64,000 nucleotides of DNA from an uncultured delta proteobacterium (GTDB lineage: Bacteria; Bdellovibrionota_C; UBA2361; OMII01). Location of the stretch: contig CAIVDM010000015.1 in assembly GCA_903904735.1 (NCBI GenBank), forward strand, positions 1-64,000. Direction: 5' to 3'. The translations under genes and the position numbers were made by a program. A model generated the notes under the pieces. That model did not search any database and was not told where the DNA came from. It was given only the letters and a program-made list of their open reading frames with translations. This document shows positions 8,651 through 17,792 of the stretch, piece after piece (the stretch's first letter is position 1; each line of letters starts with the position of its first letter).

Positions 8651-9639
8651 AGCGAGATATAGAAGCCATCTGCGATGGAAAGATATTGTCGGTAGAGGAG
8701 GCGCGAGACCTTCTGCACCGATTGGTGAGGGAAGATGTCTCAAGCGCGAATATCGCCGCTCTCCTAACCGCGTTGCGGTGCAGAGGACTAACGGTTGAGC
8801 TGCTCGAGGGATTCTCGCAGGGCCTCTTAGACCTAGCTGTCCCTGTTGATCTTGGAGGCGCTGACTTTCTGGACCTTTGCGGCACTGGCGGAGATGGAAA
8901 GCGGACCTTCAACATATCAACGACGGTGGCGTTTGTAGTCGCCGCGGCGGGTTATAAGGTCGCGAAACATGGCAACAACGCCGTTTCCTCATCATGTGGA
9001 TCGTCAAATGTCTTGCAAGCGTTAGGAGTTCCCCTGCACGGCGATGTGGATAAACTTCGCCGAGGATTTGAACGGAACGGCATCTGTTTCCTACACGCGC
9101 CACTCTTTCATCCCGCCCTTAAACGTGTGGCGCCCGCGCGTCAGGAGTTGGGGTTTAGGACCGTCTTTAACGCGCTCGGTCCCCTGGTTAATCCGGCGCG
9201 ACCGCGTTTTCAGTTGGCAGGGGTATATAGTTTAGAGCTTCAGCGCCTGTACTCATACCTCCTACAACGTCGAGGTGATCGTTTCGCCGTTGTACACACA
9301 TTAGATGGTCACGATGAGGTCTCCTTGACCGCGCCAACAAGGGTTCGCTCCTCGCGAGGAGAGATCGATCTAACGCCGGACTCTTTTGGGTTTCGCCATG
9401 TGAGCGCCGAAGAGCTTTACGCTCCAGCGGAGATAGCTCGTTGCGCTAAACTCGTGATCGACATTCTTGAGGCAAAAGGAACTCCCGCTCAAGAGGCGGC
9501 GGTTGTCGCTAATGCCGCCCTCGTGATGCGATCGTATGACGGGAGTGGAGAATTACCTGAGTACGTAGAGCGAGCGAGGACGGCTATACACAGTGGGGCG
9601 GCGCGCGCCGTTCTCACCCGAGTACGCGAAGGAGCATAA
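8647..9639 (+). CDS. trpD: Anthranilate phosphoribosyltransferase
   Basis: It joins anthranilate to PRPP to give phosphoribosyl anthranilate. At 330 residues it has the usual length. The PRPP-binding loop CGTGGDGKRTFNIST lies near residue 79, followed by KHGNNAVSSSCGSSNVLQALG and FLHAPLFHPALKRVAPARQELGFRT for anthranilate and metal binding, then NALGPLVNPARP. The start overlaps the trpG stop by 4 nt, which suggests translational coupling. There are no unusual residues. Confidence 0.96.
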   Translation: MKRDIEAICDGKILSVEEARDLLHRLVREDVSSANIAALLTALRCRGLTVELLEGFSQGLLDLAVPVDLGGADFLDLCGTGGDGKRTFNISTTVAFVVAAAGYKVAKHGNNAVSSSCGSSNVLQALGVPLHGDVDKLRRGFERNGICFLHAPLFHPALKRVAPARQELGFRTVFNALGPLVNPARPRFQLAGVYSLELQRLYSYLLQRRGDRFAVVHTLDGHDEVSLTAPTRVRSSRGEIDLTPDSFGFRHVSAEELYAPAEIARCAKLVIDILEAKGTPAQEAAVVANAALVMRSYDGSGELPEYVERARTAIHSGAARAVLTRVREGA

Positions 9640-9643
9640 GAGT

Positions 9644-10453
9644 ATGACGACTATTTTAGATGAAATTATCGCTAGTAAACACAAGGAAGTGGCGGCTCGA
9701 AAAGAGCTTTATCCAGTGAAGCTACTCGAGCAAAATCTATTCTTCTCGGCTCCCACCGTCTCTCTGAGCGAGTATCTCCGTCGCCCAGACAAGGTCGGAA
9801 TTATCGCTGAGATTAAACGACGCTCGCCATCAAAGGGGATCATAAACCAACACATCTCAGTCGAGGCCCTCTCTGTTGGATATATGCAAGCTGGAGCTTC
9901 GGCTCTCTCTGTTTTGACTGACCAGAAGTATTTCGGTGGGAGCTTGGAGGATCTAAAGAAGGCACGCGCGTTTAATTACTGCCCGATTCTGCGGAAAGAC
10001 TTTATCGTTGATGAATATCAGATAGTCGAGGCGCGGAGCGCCGGCGCCGACGTGATTCTGCTGATAGCCGCGGCGCTCTCATCCAAGCGAGTCGCGGAGC
10101 TAGCTGGATTCGCCCACTCATTAGGTCTCGAAACGCTCTTGGAGGTACACTCCGCCGAGGAGCTGAGTTCCCATCTAAGCGATGATGTGGATATCGTGGG
10201 GGTAAACAATCGAAACCTGCACACGTTCGAGGTCAGTACGAGTCTAGCCGAGGAGCTCGTGAACGCGATTCCGAAAGGCATATGCGCGGTAGCGGAGAGT
10301 GGAATCTCTGACGCGAAAACGCTGCTAAGACTGAAGAAGGCTGGATACCGCGGCTTCTTGATAGGAGAGGCGTTTATGCGACACGGTCGCCCAGATGAGG
10401 CGTGCCAGCGGTTTATTCAAGAAGTTGAGAGAAATGGAGCGAGCCGTGACTAA
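9644..10453 (+). CDS. trpC: Indole-3-glycerol-phosphate synthase
   Basis: This 269-residue TIM-barrel enzyme closes the indole ring from CdRP. It shows IIAEIKRRSPSKGII near residue 59 with the catalytic lysine and substrate-binding SPS. SVLTDQKYFGGS, ILRKDFIVDEYQI and VGVNNRNLHTFEV follow in the family order, then AESGIS. The open frame begins at 9593, but ATG 9644 has AAGGAG 10 nt upstream and gives the normal N-terminus (MTTILDEIIASK). It is separate from TrpF, unlike the fused enzyme of enterobacteria. Confidence 0.96.
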   Translation: MTTILDEIIASKHKEVAARKELYPVKLLEQNLFFSAPTVSLSEYLRRPDKVGIIAEIKRRSPSKGIINQHISVEALSVGYMQAGASALSVLTDQKYFGGSLEDLKKARAFNYCPILRKDFIVDEYQIVEARSAGADVILLIAAALSSKRVAELAGFAHSLGLETLLEVHSAEELSSHLSDDVDIVGVNNRNLHTFEVSTSLAEELVNAIPKGICAVAESGISDAKTLLRLKKAGYRGFLIGEAFMRHGRPDEACQRFIQEVERNGASRD

Positions 10454-11087
10454 GCTGCGGGTTAAAGTATGCGGGATGCGAGACCCCGCGAATATCGCGC
10501 TTATCGCGGAGTGCGCGCCGGACTACATGGGGTTCATCTTCGTGCCGACGTCTCTGCGATTCGTGGCGAACACGCTTCGCCCCGAGGTCACCCGCGCTTT
10601 GCCTCCCTCAATCATCTCGGTGGGCGTTTTTCAAAATGAGGAGCTCACCACAGTGACACGACTCTCTAGTCATTATGGCCTTAGGGCGGTTCAGCTTCAC
10701 GGCGAGGAAGACTCCCGATACGCGCGCGAGTTGAGAGCGGCTTTGCCGGGGATTCAGATACTAAAGGCGGTCTCCGTGAGATCCGCGACGGACGTGACAA
10801 ATCAAAACGCGATCTCCGATGTGGATGTGATTATCTTTGATAATGGCAAAGGCGGGAGTGGCGAGACCTTTAACTGGGCTTTTCTCTCTGAGTATCAAGG
10901 GGCGGCGCCATTTCTAGTTGCTGGCGGAATAGGCACCGATAACATAGTCGCGCTGAGAGACAAGGGTGAGAGTTGGCGTCGTTTCTTGGGAGTGGATGTG
11001 AACTCTAAGGTGGAGGAATCCCCTGGTGTTAAGAGCGTAATAAAAGTAAGAGCGTTAATAGCGAAGGCGGCGGGATATGACAGTTGA
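10446..11087 (+). CDS. trpF: Phosphoribosylanthranilate isomerase
   Basis: It performs the Amadori rearrangement of PRA to CdRP. The small TIM barrel (213 residues) begins LRVKVCGMRDPANI with the catalytic cysteine in KVCGM. FIFVPTSLRFV, AVQLHGEED, DVIIFDNGKGGSGETFNW and LVAGGIGTDNIV follow. I chose the GTG at 10446 because GGAG stands 6 nt before it. ATG 10434 is a possible alternative start four codons upstream. It overlaps trpC by 8 nt and trpB by 11 nt. Confidence 0.93.
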   Translation: MTKLRVKVCGMRDPANIALIAECAPDYMGFIFVPTSLRFVANTLRPEVTRALPPSIISVGVFQNEELTTVTRLSSHYGLRAVQLHGEEDSRYARELRAALPGIQILKAVSVRSATDVTNQNAISDVDVIIFDNGKGGSGETFNWAFLSEYQGAAPFLVAGGIGTDNIVALRDKGESWRRFLGVDVNSKVEESPGVKSVIKVRALIAKAAGYDS

Positions 11088-12273
11088 AGTTACTGAGAGA
11101 GGGTTTTTCGGGGATTTCGGGGGAGCGTACGTGCCAGAGATGCTCTATCCTAACGTGCGCGAGTTGCAGCTCTGTTACCGCGACGTCATCGAGACTCCCG
11201 ATTTTAAACGTGAGTTCGATTCCCTGCTTCAAGACTTCGCGGGCAGGCCTACGCCGACTTTCCTCGCCTCAAAACTCTCACAGCGGTTTGGATGCGAGAT
11301 CCTTCTCAAGCGTGAGGATCTCCTTCATACGGGCGCGCATAAGATCAACAACACCATCGGGCAAATTTTGCTCGCTAAGCGACTTGGCCGCTCACGAATC
11401 ATCGCTGAGACTGGGGCTGGGCAGCATGGGGTGGCGACCGCGACAGTCTGCGCGTTGATGGGAATACCGTGCGTTGTCTACATGGGCGAGACCGACATGA
11501 AGCGTCAAGCTCTCAACGTCGCGCGGATGAGGTTGCTAGGAGCGGAGGTTCGCGGGGTCTCAAGTGGAAGTAAAACCTTAAAGGACGCGACGAACGAGGC
11601 GATGCGTGATTGGATCGCGAATCCAAAGGACACTCACTATATCATCGGTTCCGTCGTGGGACCGCATCCATTTCCCGACATGGTGGCGAGATTCCAGTCC
11701 GTCATCAGCGCCGAATTAAAGGAGCAATGCCGTGCGCGTGGAGGCAAGAGCCCGTCGCGCGTGATCGCCTGTGTCGGTGGTGGAAGCAACGCTATGGGGG
11801 CTTTTTATCACTTCGTGAATGACGCGGAGGTGAGGCTCGTGGGAGTTGAGGCCGCGGGATGTGGGTTAACGTCTGGCAGATCCGCGGCGACAACGGCGCT
11901 CGGTCGAAGTGGTATCCTTCATGGTAGCCGCACGCTCTTCATGCAAACGGAAGATGGTCAAGTCGAGGAGGCGCATTCCATTTCAGCGGGGCTTGATTAT
12001 CCTGGTATTGGACCCCAGCACGCGCACTTTCACGTGAGTGGACGGGTCTCGTATGTAAGCGTGACTGATGAAGAGGCGCTACGAGGCGCTAAGCTTCTCG
12101 CGCGAGAGGAGGGAATCATCCCAGCGCTTGAGAGCGCCCACGCGGTGGCATACCTCGAGAAGGAGACGTTTAAGCCCGATGAGCGAGTGGTGGTGATCGT
12201 TTCGGGGCGTGGAGATAAGGATATGGCGACGTATATAGAGGCCTACGGGGAGGCGATAGCGGATGAAATCTAA
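11077..12273 (+). CDS. trpB: Tryptophan synthase beta subunit
   Basis: This PLP enzyme condenses indole with serine. The 398-residue chain matches TrpB1 length. GRPTPTFLASKLS is followed by the PLP lysine in HTGAHKINNTIGQ near residue 88. GAGQHGVATATVCALMG, GSVVGPHPFPDMVARFQ and the phosphate-binding CVGGGSNAMGAF come next, then GLDYPGIGPQHA near the C-terminus. It partners with TrpA, whose gene overlaps by 11 nt. This is the canonical proteobacterial type and not the TrpB2 type. Confidence 0.97.
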   Translation: MTVEVTERGFFGDFGGAYVPEMLYPNVRELQLCYRDVIETPDFKREFDSLLQDFAGRPTPTFLASKLSQRFGCEILLKREDLLHTGAHKINNTIGQILLAKRLGRSRIIAETGAGQHGVATATVCALMGIPCVVYMGETDMKRQALNVARMRLLGAEVRGVSSGSKTLKDATNEAMRDWIANPKDTHYIIGSVVGPHPFPDMVARFQSVISAELKEQCRARGGKSPSRVIACVGGGSNAMGAFYHFVNDAEVRLVGVEAAGCGLTSGRSAATTALGRSGILHGSRTLFMQTEDGQVEEAHSISAGLDYPGIGPQHAHFHVSGRVSYVSVTDEEALRGAKLLAREEGIIPALESAHAVAYLEKETFKPDERVVVIVSGRGDKDMATYIEAYGEAIADEI

Positions 12274-13072
12274 GCGTTTGCTCAGCCTGCCTGAGCGCTC
12301 AATCTTCTCGGTATTCTGCACGGCGGGTTTTCCCCGTTTGCGGGACACCAAAGAGGTCCTGACTCGCCTCGCCGCGGCTGGGGTCGATATGATCGAGCTT
12401 GGTTTTCCATTCTCCGATCCGGTCGCTGATGGGCCAACGATTCAAGAGAGTAATCTACGGGCTTTAAGAAATGGCATGACAATCAGTGTCCTGTTTGATC
12501 AGCTCACGGAGCTTCGGCGCTCGGTCGATGTTCCCGTTCTTCTGATGGGATATTTAAACCCAGCTGAGCAATTTGGCTTCGAGAGGTTTATTAGTGAGGC
12601 GGCGCGGTGTGGCGTTGACGGACTTATCATCCCTGATATGCCATTCGAGGAATACCAAGACAGGTACAAGCCGCTCTATCGAGAATACGGAATCTCACCG
12701 GTGTTTCTCGTTACATCACGAACCGATGAAGATCGAATTCGCTCTTTTGACGCTGAAGATCCCGCGTTTCTGTACATTCTCTCCTCTGACGCGGTGACGG
12801 GAGGCGCCTTGAAGGATTCTCGGGAAAGGGACGCCTTTTTTGAGCGTCTCGCGGGAATGGGACTCAAGAGCAAACTGATAGTGGGGTTTGGAGTAGGCGA
12901 CGCGCCGACGTTTAAAACTGTCACGAGGCGCACCCATGGCGCGATAGTCGGCTCTGCCTTTATTAAAGCGATCGCCACGGTTGAGGCGCGGGGTGAGGAC
13001 GCGGAACGCAGCGATTTCGCGCGCTCGTCGGTTATCGAGAGCTTTGTTCAATCATTTCAGGAGACACGATGA
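12263..13072 (+). CDS. trpA: Tryptophan synthase alpha subunit
   Basis: This 269-residue TIM barrel cleaves indole-3-glycerol phosphate and passes indole to TrpB. The catalytic glutamate is in MIELGFPFSDPVADGPTIQ near residue 50. LLMGYLNPAEQFG, GVDGLIIPDMPFEEY with the catalytic aspartate, and VGFGVGD and GAIVGSAFIK for phosphate binding are all present. It overlaps trpB by 11 nt and the DAHP synthase gene by 4 nt, so the whole operon is probably translated in a coupled way. Confidence 0.96.
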   Translation: MKSKRLLSLPERSIFSVFCTAGFPRLRDTKEVLTRLAAAGVDMIELGFPFSDPVADGPTIQESNLRALRNGMTISVLFDQLTELRRSVDVPVLLMGYLNPAEQFGFERFISEAARCGVDGLIIPDMPFEEYQDRYKPLYREYGISPVFLVTSRTDEDRIRSFDAEDPAFLYILSSDAVTGGALKDSRERDAFFERLAGMGLKSKLIVGFGVGDAPTFKTVTRRTHGAIVGSAFIKAIATVEARGEDAERSDFARSSVIESFVQSFQETR

Positions 13073-14073
13073 TTATAACGTTACAAGCAGACGTCACAGA
13101 CGGCCAGGTCGGGGAAATAAGAGCCCTTTTACGAGATGGTGGCTGGGGCGCCGCTGAGGTCAGGACGCAGAGCGGAAAGTATCTTGTGGGCATTAGTGGA
13201 AAAGAGATCGACATTCGTCATGTGGGACGTATGCCGGGCGTGCGAGATGTGCATCGAGTGAGTGACGTATACAAGCTGGTGTCTAGACAGTGGAAGGTGA
13301 AACCAACCGTCATTGATCTTGGCGATGGCGTGAAAATCGGCGATGGAAACCACACGCTGATGGCGGGACCGTGTTCGATCGAGGATGAACAGCAGGTTCG
13401 CTCGACCGTGGAGTTTTTGAGTCGTCTTGGCATCAGAGTCATGCGAGGCGGGGTGTTTAAGCCACGCAGCTCTCCGTACTCATTCCGTGGACTCGGGCTC
13501 GAAGGGCTTAAGATGTTCTCAGCTATCGCCAGAGAGAGGGAAATTAAAGTTATTACGGAGGTGCTTGACGCCAGTCAAATCGAATCAATGTACGACTATG
13601 TTGATATGTATCAGGTAGGGGCGCGTAATTCGCAAAATTTCACCTTACTAGACCAGCTGGGCAAAGTGGATAAGCCTGTGCTCTTAAAGCGTGGAATCTC
13701 AGGGACGCTTGAGGAGCTATTGCAGTCCGCTGAATATATCTTCTCGAATGGCAATGAACGGATACTGCTTTGTGAGCGTGGTATTCGAAGCTTCGAGAAG
13801 TCTTATCGGAATGTGCTGGATCTCAACGCTGTACCGTATCTAAAAGAGAAGTCGCATCTCCCCGTGATAGTCGATCCCTCACACGGTATCGGCGTTCGGC
13901 GTTTTGTGTCAGCGATGACACTCGCCGGGATCGGCGCGGGAGCCGATGGCTCTCTCATCGAGATTCATGAGCGACCGGAGGAGGCGAAGTCCGACGCGGC
14001 GCAGACGCTTAGTTATGATGAGGCGGAGGAGCTTACTCGAAGCATCGAGCGTTTAGAGTCGGCATTGAGGTAA
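13069..14073 (+). CDS. aroF: 3-deoxy-7-phosphoheptulonate (DAHP) synthase, type I-beta with N-terminal regulatory domain
   Basis: It catalyses the first step of the shikimate pathway from phosphoenolpyruvate and erythrose 4-phosphate. Residues 1-70 form a ferredoxin-like domain, known in Thermotoga-type enzymes to mediate feedback inhibition. The barrel follows with MAGPCSIEDEQQ, GGVFKPRSSPYSFRG, QVGARNSQNF, VLLKRGISGT and VIVDPSHGIG. The closest relatives are the I-beta (KDO8P-synthase-like) class, not the E. coli AroFGH class. Placement as last gene of the trp operon couples chorismate supply to tryptophan demand. The gene symbol is by function only. Confidence 0.93.
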   Translation: MIITLQADVTDGQVGEIRALLRDGGWGAAEVRTQSGKYLVGISGKEIDIRHVGRMPGVRDVHRVSDVYKLVSRQWKVKPTVIDLGDGVKIGDGNHTLMAGPCSIEDEQQVRSTVEFLSRLGIRVMRGGVFKPRSSPYSFRGLGLEGLKMFSAIAREREIKVITEVLDASQIESMYDYVDMYQVGARNSQNFTLLDQLGKVDKPVLLKRGISGTLEELLQSAEYIFSNGNERILLCERGIRSFEKSYRNVLDLNAVPYLKEKSHLPVIVDPSHGIGVRRFVSAMTLAGIGAGADGSLIEIHERPEEAKSDAAQTLSYDEAEELTRSIERLESALR

Positions 14074-14074
14074 T

Positions 14075-14725
14075 ATGAGTATCGATGCGATTATCTTTGA
14101 CTTAGACGGCACGCTCCTCGATTCGATTGGGGATATAGCGGCGTGTGGAAACGAAGCCCTCGCTTCGCTGGGGTATCCGTCGCTGACTGTTGATGAGTTC
14201 CGGATTCATGTTGGGGACGGCATGGTCGGTCTGGCTCGTAAGGTCCTTCCGAATGGGAATCGAGACGAAGCGACGGTGGCGAAGTTCCTAGAGATATATC
14301 GAGCTCTATACAGTCGGAAGTGGAACCAGACTACAGCACCGTATGATGGGATACAGGATCTGCTAGAGAAGCTCCGAGCTCGAGGAATCCGACTCGCGGT
14401 GCTCTCAAATAAGCGCGATGAATTCACCAAGGTTTGTGTCGATACGTTGCTACCCGCGGGCATTTTTCAGGAGGTCCGTGGAGAGTCCAAAATAACGCCA
14501 CAAAAACCCGATCCTCAGGGAGCGCTACGGGTAGCTGAGAGTCTTGGAGTAGAGCCTCAGAGGTGCCTCTTTGTAGGTGATTCTGAGATCGACGCTGAGA
14601 CAGCTAGGCGGGCAGGTATGGAATTTGTCGCGGTTGAGTGGGGCTATCGCTCTCGAACGGAGCTGGAGAAAGCGGGCGCGAAAAAGCTCGTGAGCGCTCC
14701 GAATCAACTTCTTGAGTATGTGTGA
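14075..14725 (+). CDS. gph: HAD-family phosphatase, phosphoglycolate phosphatase-like
   Basis: This 216-residue HAD hydrolase has motif I IFDLDGTLLDS with nucleophile Asp near residue 9, a helical cap (about residues 20-90), motif II LSNKRD, the motif III lysine in ITPQKPDP and motif IV FVGDSEIDAETARRAG. Cap type and length fit Gph, which removes 2-phosphoglycolate made during DNA repair. Related phosphatases acting on other sugar phosphates cannot be excluded. The start lies 1 nt after the aroF stop, so it is probably co-transcribed with the trp operon. Confidence 0.8.
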   Translation: MSIDAIIFDLDGTLLDSIGDIAACGNEALASLGYPSLTVDEFRIHVGDGMVGLARKVLPNGNRDEATVAKFLEIYRALYSRKWNQTTAPYDGIQDLLEKLRARGIRLAVLSNKRDEFTKVCVDTLLPAGIFQEVRGESKITPQKPDPQGALRVAESLGVEPQRCLFVGDSEIDAETARRAGMEFVAVEWGYRSRTELEKAGAKKLVSAPNQLLEYV

Positions 14726-14785
14726 GCCAGACGTCGCGAAGTATCGACTGGTGACGAGTCTATCGCCGAGGTACGCTAAGGCGCT

Positions 14786-15433
14786 ATGAGCATTGATGCC
14801 TACCTCAACAAAACGAGAAAAGAATACCAACAAGGCGAGTTAGATGAGCGGTCGGTGCTGGCTTGTCCATTCTCCCAATTTCGAGCCTGGTTCGACGAAG
14901 CCATGACCCATGCTGATGGCGAGCCGAACGCTTGCGCGCTCGCGACCGTTGGCGCCGACTTACGACCCACCGTGAGAATGCTGCTTCTGAAAGCCTTCGA
15001 TGAGCGAGGCTTCGTGTTCTTCACTAACTACTCTAGCAGGAAGGCGGAGCAGCTAGCGCAAAATCCACATGGCGCGCTGCTGTTTTATTGGAACGCCTTA
15101 GAGCGCCAAGTGAGGCTTGAAGGGAGTGTTGAGCCGGTAACGATAGAGGAATCTGAGGCGTATTTTGAGAGTCGCCCACTCGCGGCCAGAATAGCGGCTT
15201 CGGTCTCGCGTCAGAGCGAGCCAGCTCCCTCTCGAGCCGTTATGGAGGAGGCGTTTGCGACCTGTAGCGCGATGAGTCAGGGCATGCCCGTGAAGCGACC
15301 AGCTCATTGGGGTGGATACCGCTTAGTTCCGGCGCGATTTGAGTTTTGGCAAGGAAGAGAGAATCGTTTGCACGATCGAATTATATACAAACAAGAAAAT
15401 GGTCTGTGGAGCATTGAACGACTATGGCCGTAG
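14786..15433 (+). CDS. pdxH: Pyridoxamine/pyridoxine 5'-phosphate oxidase
   Basis: This FMN enzyme makes pyridoxal 5'-phosphate, the cofactor of TrpB and many aminotransferases. At 215 residues it is the normal length. PTVRMLLLKAFDERGFVFFTNY is followed by SSRKAEQLAQNP, then FYWNALERQVRLEG, and the C-terminal RLHDRIIY and IERLWP complete the FMN and substrate sites. It overlaps the next gene by 10 nt. The first residues (MSIDA) happen to equal those of the HAD protein upstream, which I take as coincidence. Confidence 0.95.
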   Translation: MSIDAYLNKTRKEYQQGELDERSVLACPFSQFRAWFDEAMTHADGEPNACALATVGADLRPTVRMLLLKAFDERGFVFFTNYSSRKAEQLAQNPHGALLFYWNALERQVRLEGSVEPVTIEESEAYFESRPLAARIAASVSRQSEPAPSRAVMEEAFATCSAMSQGMPVKRPAHWGGYRLVPARFEFWQGRENRLHDRIIYKQENGLWSIERLWP

Positions 15434-16296
15434 AGGATTCGGTTTCAATCATTCTTCTTGGGGGCGGATATACTCTACAGAGAGTAGGCGAGCGGCTCCC
15501 TTCCGATAGTTTTGTCATCACCTCACGTCGCGAGGAGCAGTGTGAGGTATGGCGCAAGCATGGGTGGAAAGCGGAGGTGGCGAGCGTCGAATCAGTGGAT
15601 TCGCTTAAAACCCTTTTTTCTCGTTATCCCAAGGCTCGAGTCCTCGTTGATAGTGTTCCACCCTTGAGGGTCGGCAATGCTTCACGAGGCGTGGAGAATG
15701 TAGTGGAAGCTCTTCGCGGTACACAGATAGAGCGAGTTGTTTATCTTAGCACAACGGGTGTGTTCGGTGGTCGTGATGGTCAGGTAGTGGATGAAGGTAC
15801 ACCACCCGCCCCATGGAATGAGCAGGGGCAGGCGAGGCTAGACTGCGAAAAGGTGTATCGCTCGGCGACAGAGCATGGAGCTCGATTCGCCTCCACGTCT
15901 CTAAGGTTGCCCGCGATTTACGGTGAGGATAGGGGACTTTTGAGCGCGCTTAAAAGCGGCCACTATCGAATGGTGGACGAAGGCACACTGTGGACGAATC
16001 GGATTCATGTGGAAGACCTCGCGCAGGTGCTTGTGAGATCGATACAGGCTACGTCGCTTCCTGACGTGTTATGTGTAAGCGATGATGAGCCAACGCTCGC
16101 CAAGGACGTAGTGTCCTTCCTTTGTCATGCGCATGGACTGCCGCGACCAGGCTCGATCTCCTCACAGGAGTGTGTCGCCCGCGGCGCGTACACGATGGTT
16201 TCCAATCAACGGGTGATCAATAAGCGCATGAAGGAGCTTTTGGGAGTCGTTCTTACATATCCATCGTACCGAGAGGGTATGGGCTCAAAGAGGTAG
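15424..16296 (+). CDS. NAD(P)-dependent epimerase/dehydratase-like protein (YeeZ-type SDR)
   Basis: This 290-residue extended short-chain dehydrogenase-like protein has a degenerate Rossmann start (IILLGGGYTLQRVGERL). VVYLSTTGVFGGRDG, the equivalent of the catalytic Ser/Tyr region, lies near residue 110, and LRLPAIYGEDRG near 160. HVEDLAQVLVRSI also matches the family. The usual YxxxK is not clear, so whether it is an active reductase is uncertain. It overlaps pdxH by 10 nt and nearly touches the methyltransferase gene. The physiological role is unknown. Confidence 0.75.
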   Translation: MAVEDSVSIILLGGGYTLQRVGERLPSDSFVITSRREEQCEVWRKHGWKAEVASVESVDSLKTLFSRYPKARVLVDSVPPLRVGNASRGVENVVEALRGTQIERVVYLSTTGVFGGRDGQVVDEGTPPAPWNEQGQARLDCEKVYRSATEHGARFASTSLRLPAIYGEDRGLLSALKSGHYRMVDEGTLWTNRIHVEDLAQVLVRSIQATSLPDVLCVSDDEPTLAKDVVSFLCHAHGLPRPGSISSQECVARGAYTMVSNQRVINKRMKELLGVVLTYPSYREGMGSKR

Positions 16297-16301
16297 TGAG
16301 T

Positions 16302-17747
16302 ATGTCTCAACCCGCTTTTGTGTATAAGACCTTCGCGAGACGAGAGACGCATCCAGCGAGAATGGGCGCCTTGGCGCGTTTGCATGGGTTAGCGGCTCCA
16401 TCGCCCGAGGGCTGCTCTATGCTTGAGATTGGGTGTGGCGATGGGGGGAATCTTATCCCGCTGGCGGAAGCGTATCCACGGAGCAGTTTTGTTGGGATAG
16501 ATATCTCAGAGGATGCGGTACACAAGGGTCGCGCTGAGATCGAGCAGCTTGGGCTGCATAATCTTACACTTGTATGCGCGGATCTTTCGAATGCCTCAGT
16601 AGACGAGGGCGCATATGACTTTGTCGTATGTCACGGAGTTTATTCGTGGGTAGCTCCGGAGATTCAAAGAGCTATTCTCACGATGGGACGACTGGCCTTA
16701 AAGCCACATGGGGTGTTCTTAGTCACGTACAACACTCTGCCAGGATGGCGTCAAAGAGGAGTCATTCGGGATATCCTCGGGGTGGGTGCCGGTAGTCGAG
16801 CCGATCATCCCCTCGAGCGATGCGCCCTCGGGCTCGATTTCTTAAAGTTAGTGTCCAAGGAAAAGAGCGCGATAACGACTTCTTTCGGCAGATACATCAC
16901 CGAGGCCCTCGAGAGGTTTGATAGCTCCGATCCATCGTACATTCATGAGGAGTTCTTAGGACGTCATAATGAGCCGCTGTTGTTCACTGATTTTGTCTCA
17001 CGGGCGAAGCAAGGTGGCTTGCAGTTTCTAACTGAGGCGAGAGTGGTGATGACGTCATCAGACGATCTGAGTCCCGCTGTTCAGGAATACCTGGAGACCT
17101 TAGGCGCCGACTATGTGGCGCGAGAACAGGTGTTAGACATTTTTAGGAACCGCACCTTTCGTGAGACGTTGCTGTGCCGAGGCGAAACAAGGGTCGATCG
17201 TGGTCTGAGTGTTGATGTATTTAAATCACTACAGCTTAGCTCTCTTTACACAGCGATTGACTCGCGCGATTTAGCGCGCGGATTTCGCGAGCGAACATCG
17301 GGGCGCGAGGTCGTCACTCCACCCGGTGACTGCACGAATCTTCTGGCGGTCATTGACTCCTGCGGTGCACAAGGGGCCTGTTTCGCGGACATATTCGATC
17401 GTTCGCGAATCTCGATGGAACTCGCGGAGCGGGACCTGCTGATAGCCGCGGTGACGTTGTGGCGGTCAGGATTTATCGAGGTAACGACCGCTCCCTTGTC
17501 GAGCCTTGAGAGAGATTTTGATACCGTTACCACCACACGATACGCGCGACTTCAAGCCCGATCCCATCCAAAAGTCACCAGCAGAACGCACGACTCGCAT
17601 CCACTCTCTGAAATTGAGAGGAAGGCACTCCTCATGGTTGAAGGGGCGATGAGTAAGCGCTCCTTAGTCACGCTTTTGCTAAGCGATATGGATCAACAGA
17701 GCGCCGAGATAATGGTTAATTCTCTCGCTGAGAGAGGCTTTTTGTAA
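16302..17747 (+). CDS. Class I SAM methyltransferase with methyltransferase regulatory domain
   Basis: The 481-residue product begins with a Rossmann methyltransferase domain. Motif I is MLEIGCGDGGNLIPLA near residue 40, with FVGIDIS as motif II, LVCADLS, and DFVVCHGVYSWV as motif IV. After about residue 215 comes a helical region like the predicted methyltransferase regulatory domain seen in this family, ending in a winged-helix-like tail. Its substrate is unknown; members are often annotated only as methyltransferase. A GTG at 16296 is in frame, but ATG 16302 has AGAGG upstream at better spacing. Confidence 0.83.
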   Translation: MSQPAFVYKTFARRETHPARMGALARLHGLAAPSPEGCSMLEIGCGDGGNLIPLAEAYPRSSFVGIDISEDAVHKGRAEIEQLGLHNLTLVCADLSNASVDEGAYDFVVCHGVYSWVAPEIQRAILTMGRLALKPHGVFLVTYNTLPGWRQRGVIRDILGVGAGSRADHPLERCALGLDFLKLVSKEKSAITTSFGRYITEALERFDSSDPSYIHEEFLGRHNEPLLFTDFVSRAKQGGLQFLTEARVVMTSSDDLSPAVQEYLETLGADYVAREQVLDIFRNRTFRETLLCRGETRVDRGLSVDVFKSLQLSSLYTAIDSRDLARGFRERTSGREVVTPPGDCTNLLAVIDSCGAQGACFADIFDRSRISMELAERDLLIAAVTLWRSGFIEVTTAPLSSLERDFDTVTTTRYARLQARSHPKVTSRTHDSHPLSEIERKALLMVEGAMSKRSLVTLLLSDMDQQSAEIMVNSLAERGFL

Positions 17748-17763
17748 CGCGCTTTTGATAACG

Positions 17764-17778
17764 ACGCCTCTTCGGCGT
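17764..17778. terminator. Weak hairpin between convergent genes
   Basis: ACGCC (17764-17768) pairs with GGCGT (17774-17778) between the convergent methyltransferase and SURF1 genes. The stem is only 5 bp and is followed by GGAATTTATT, not a clear T-run, so a terminator is only possible. Confidence 0.22.
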
Positions 17779-17792
17779 GGAATTTATTCGTG

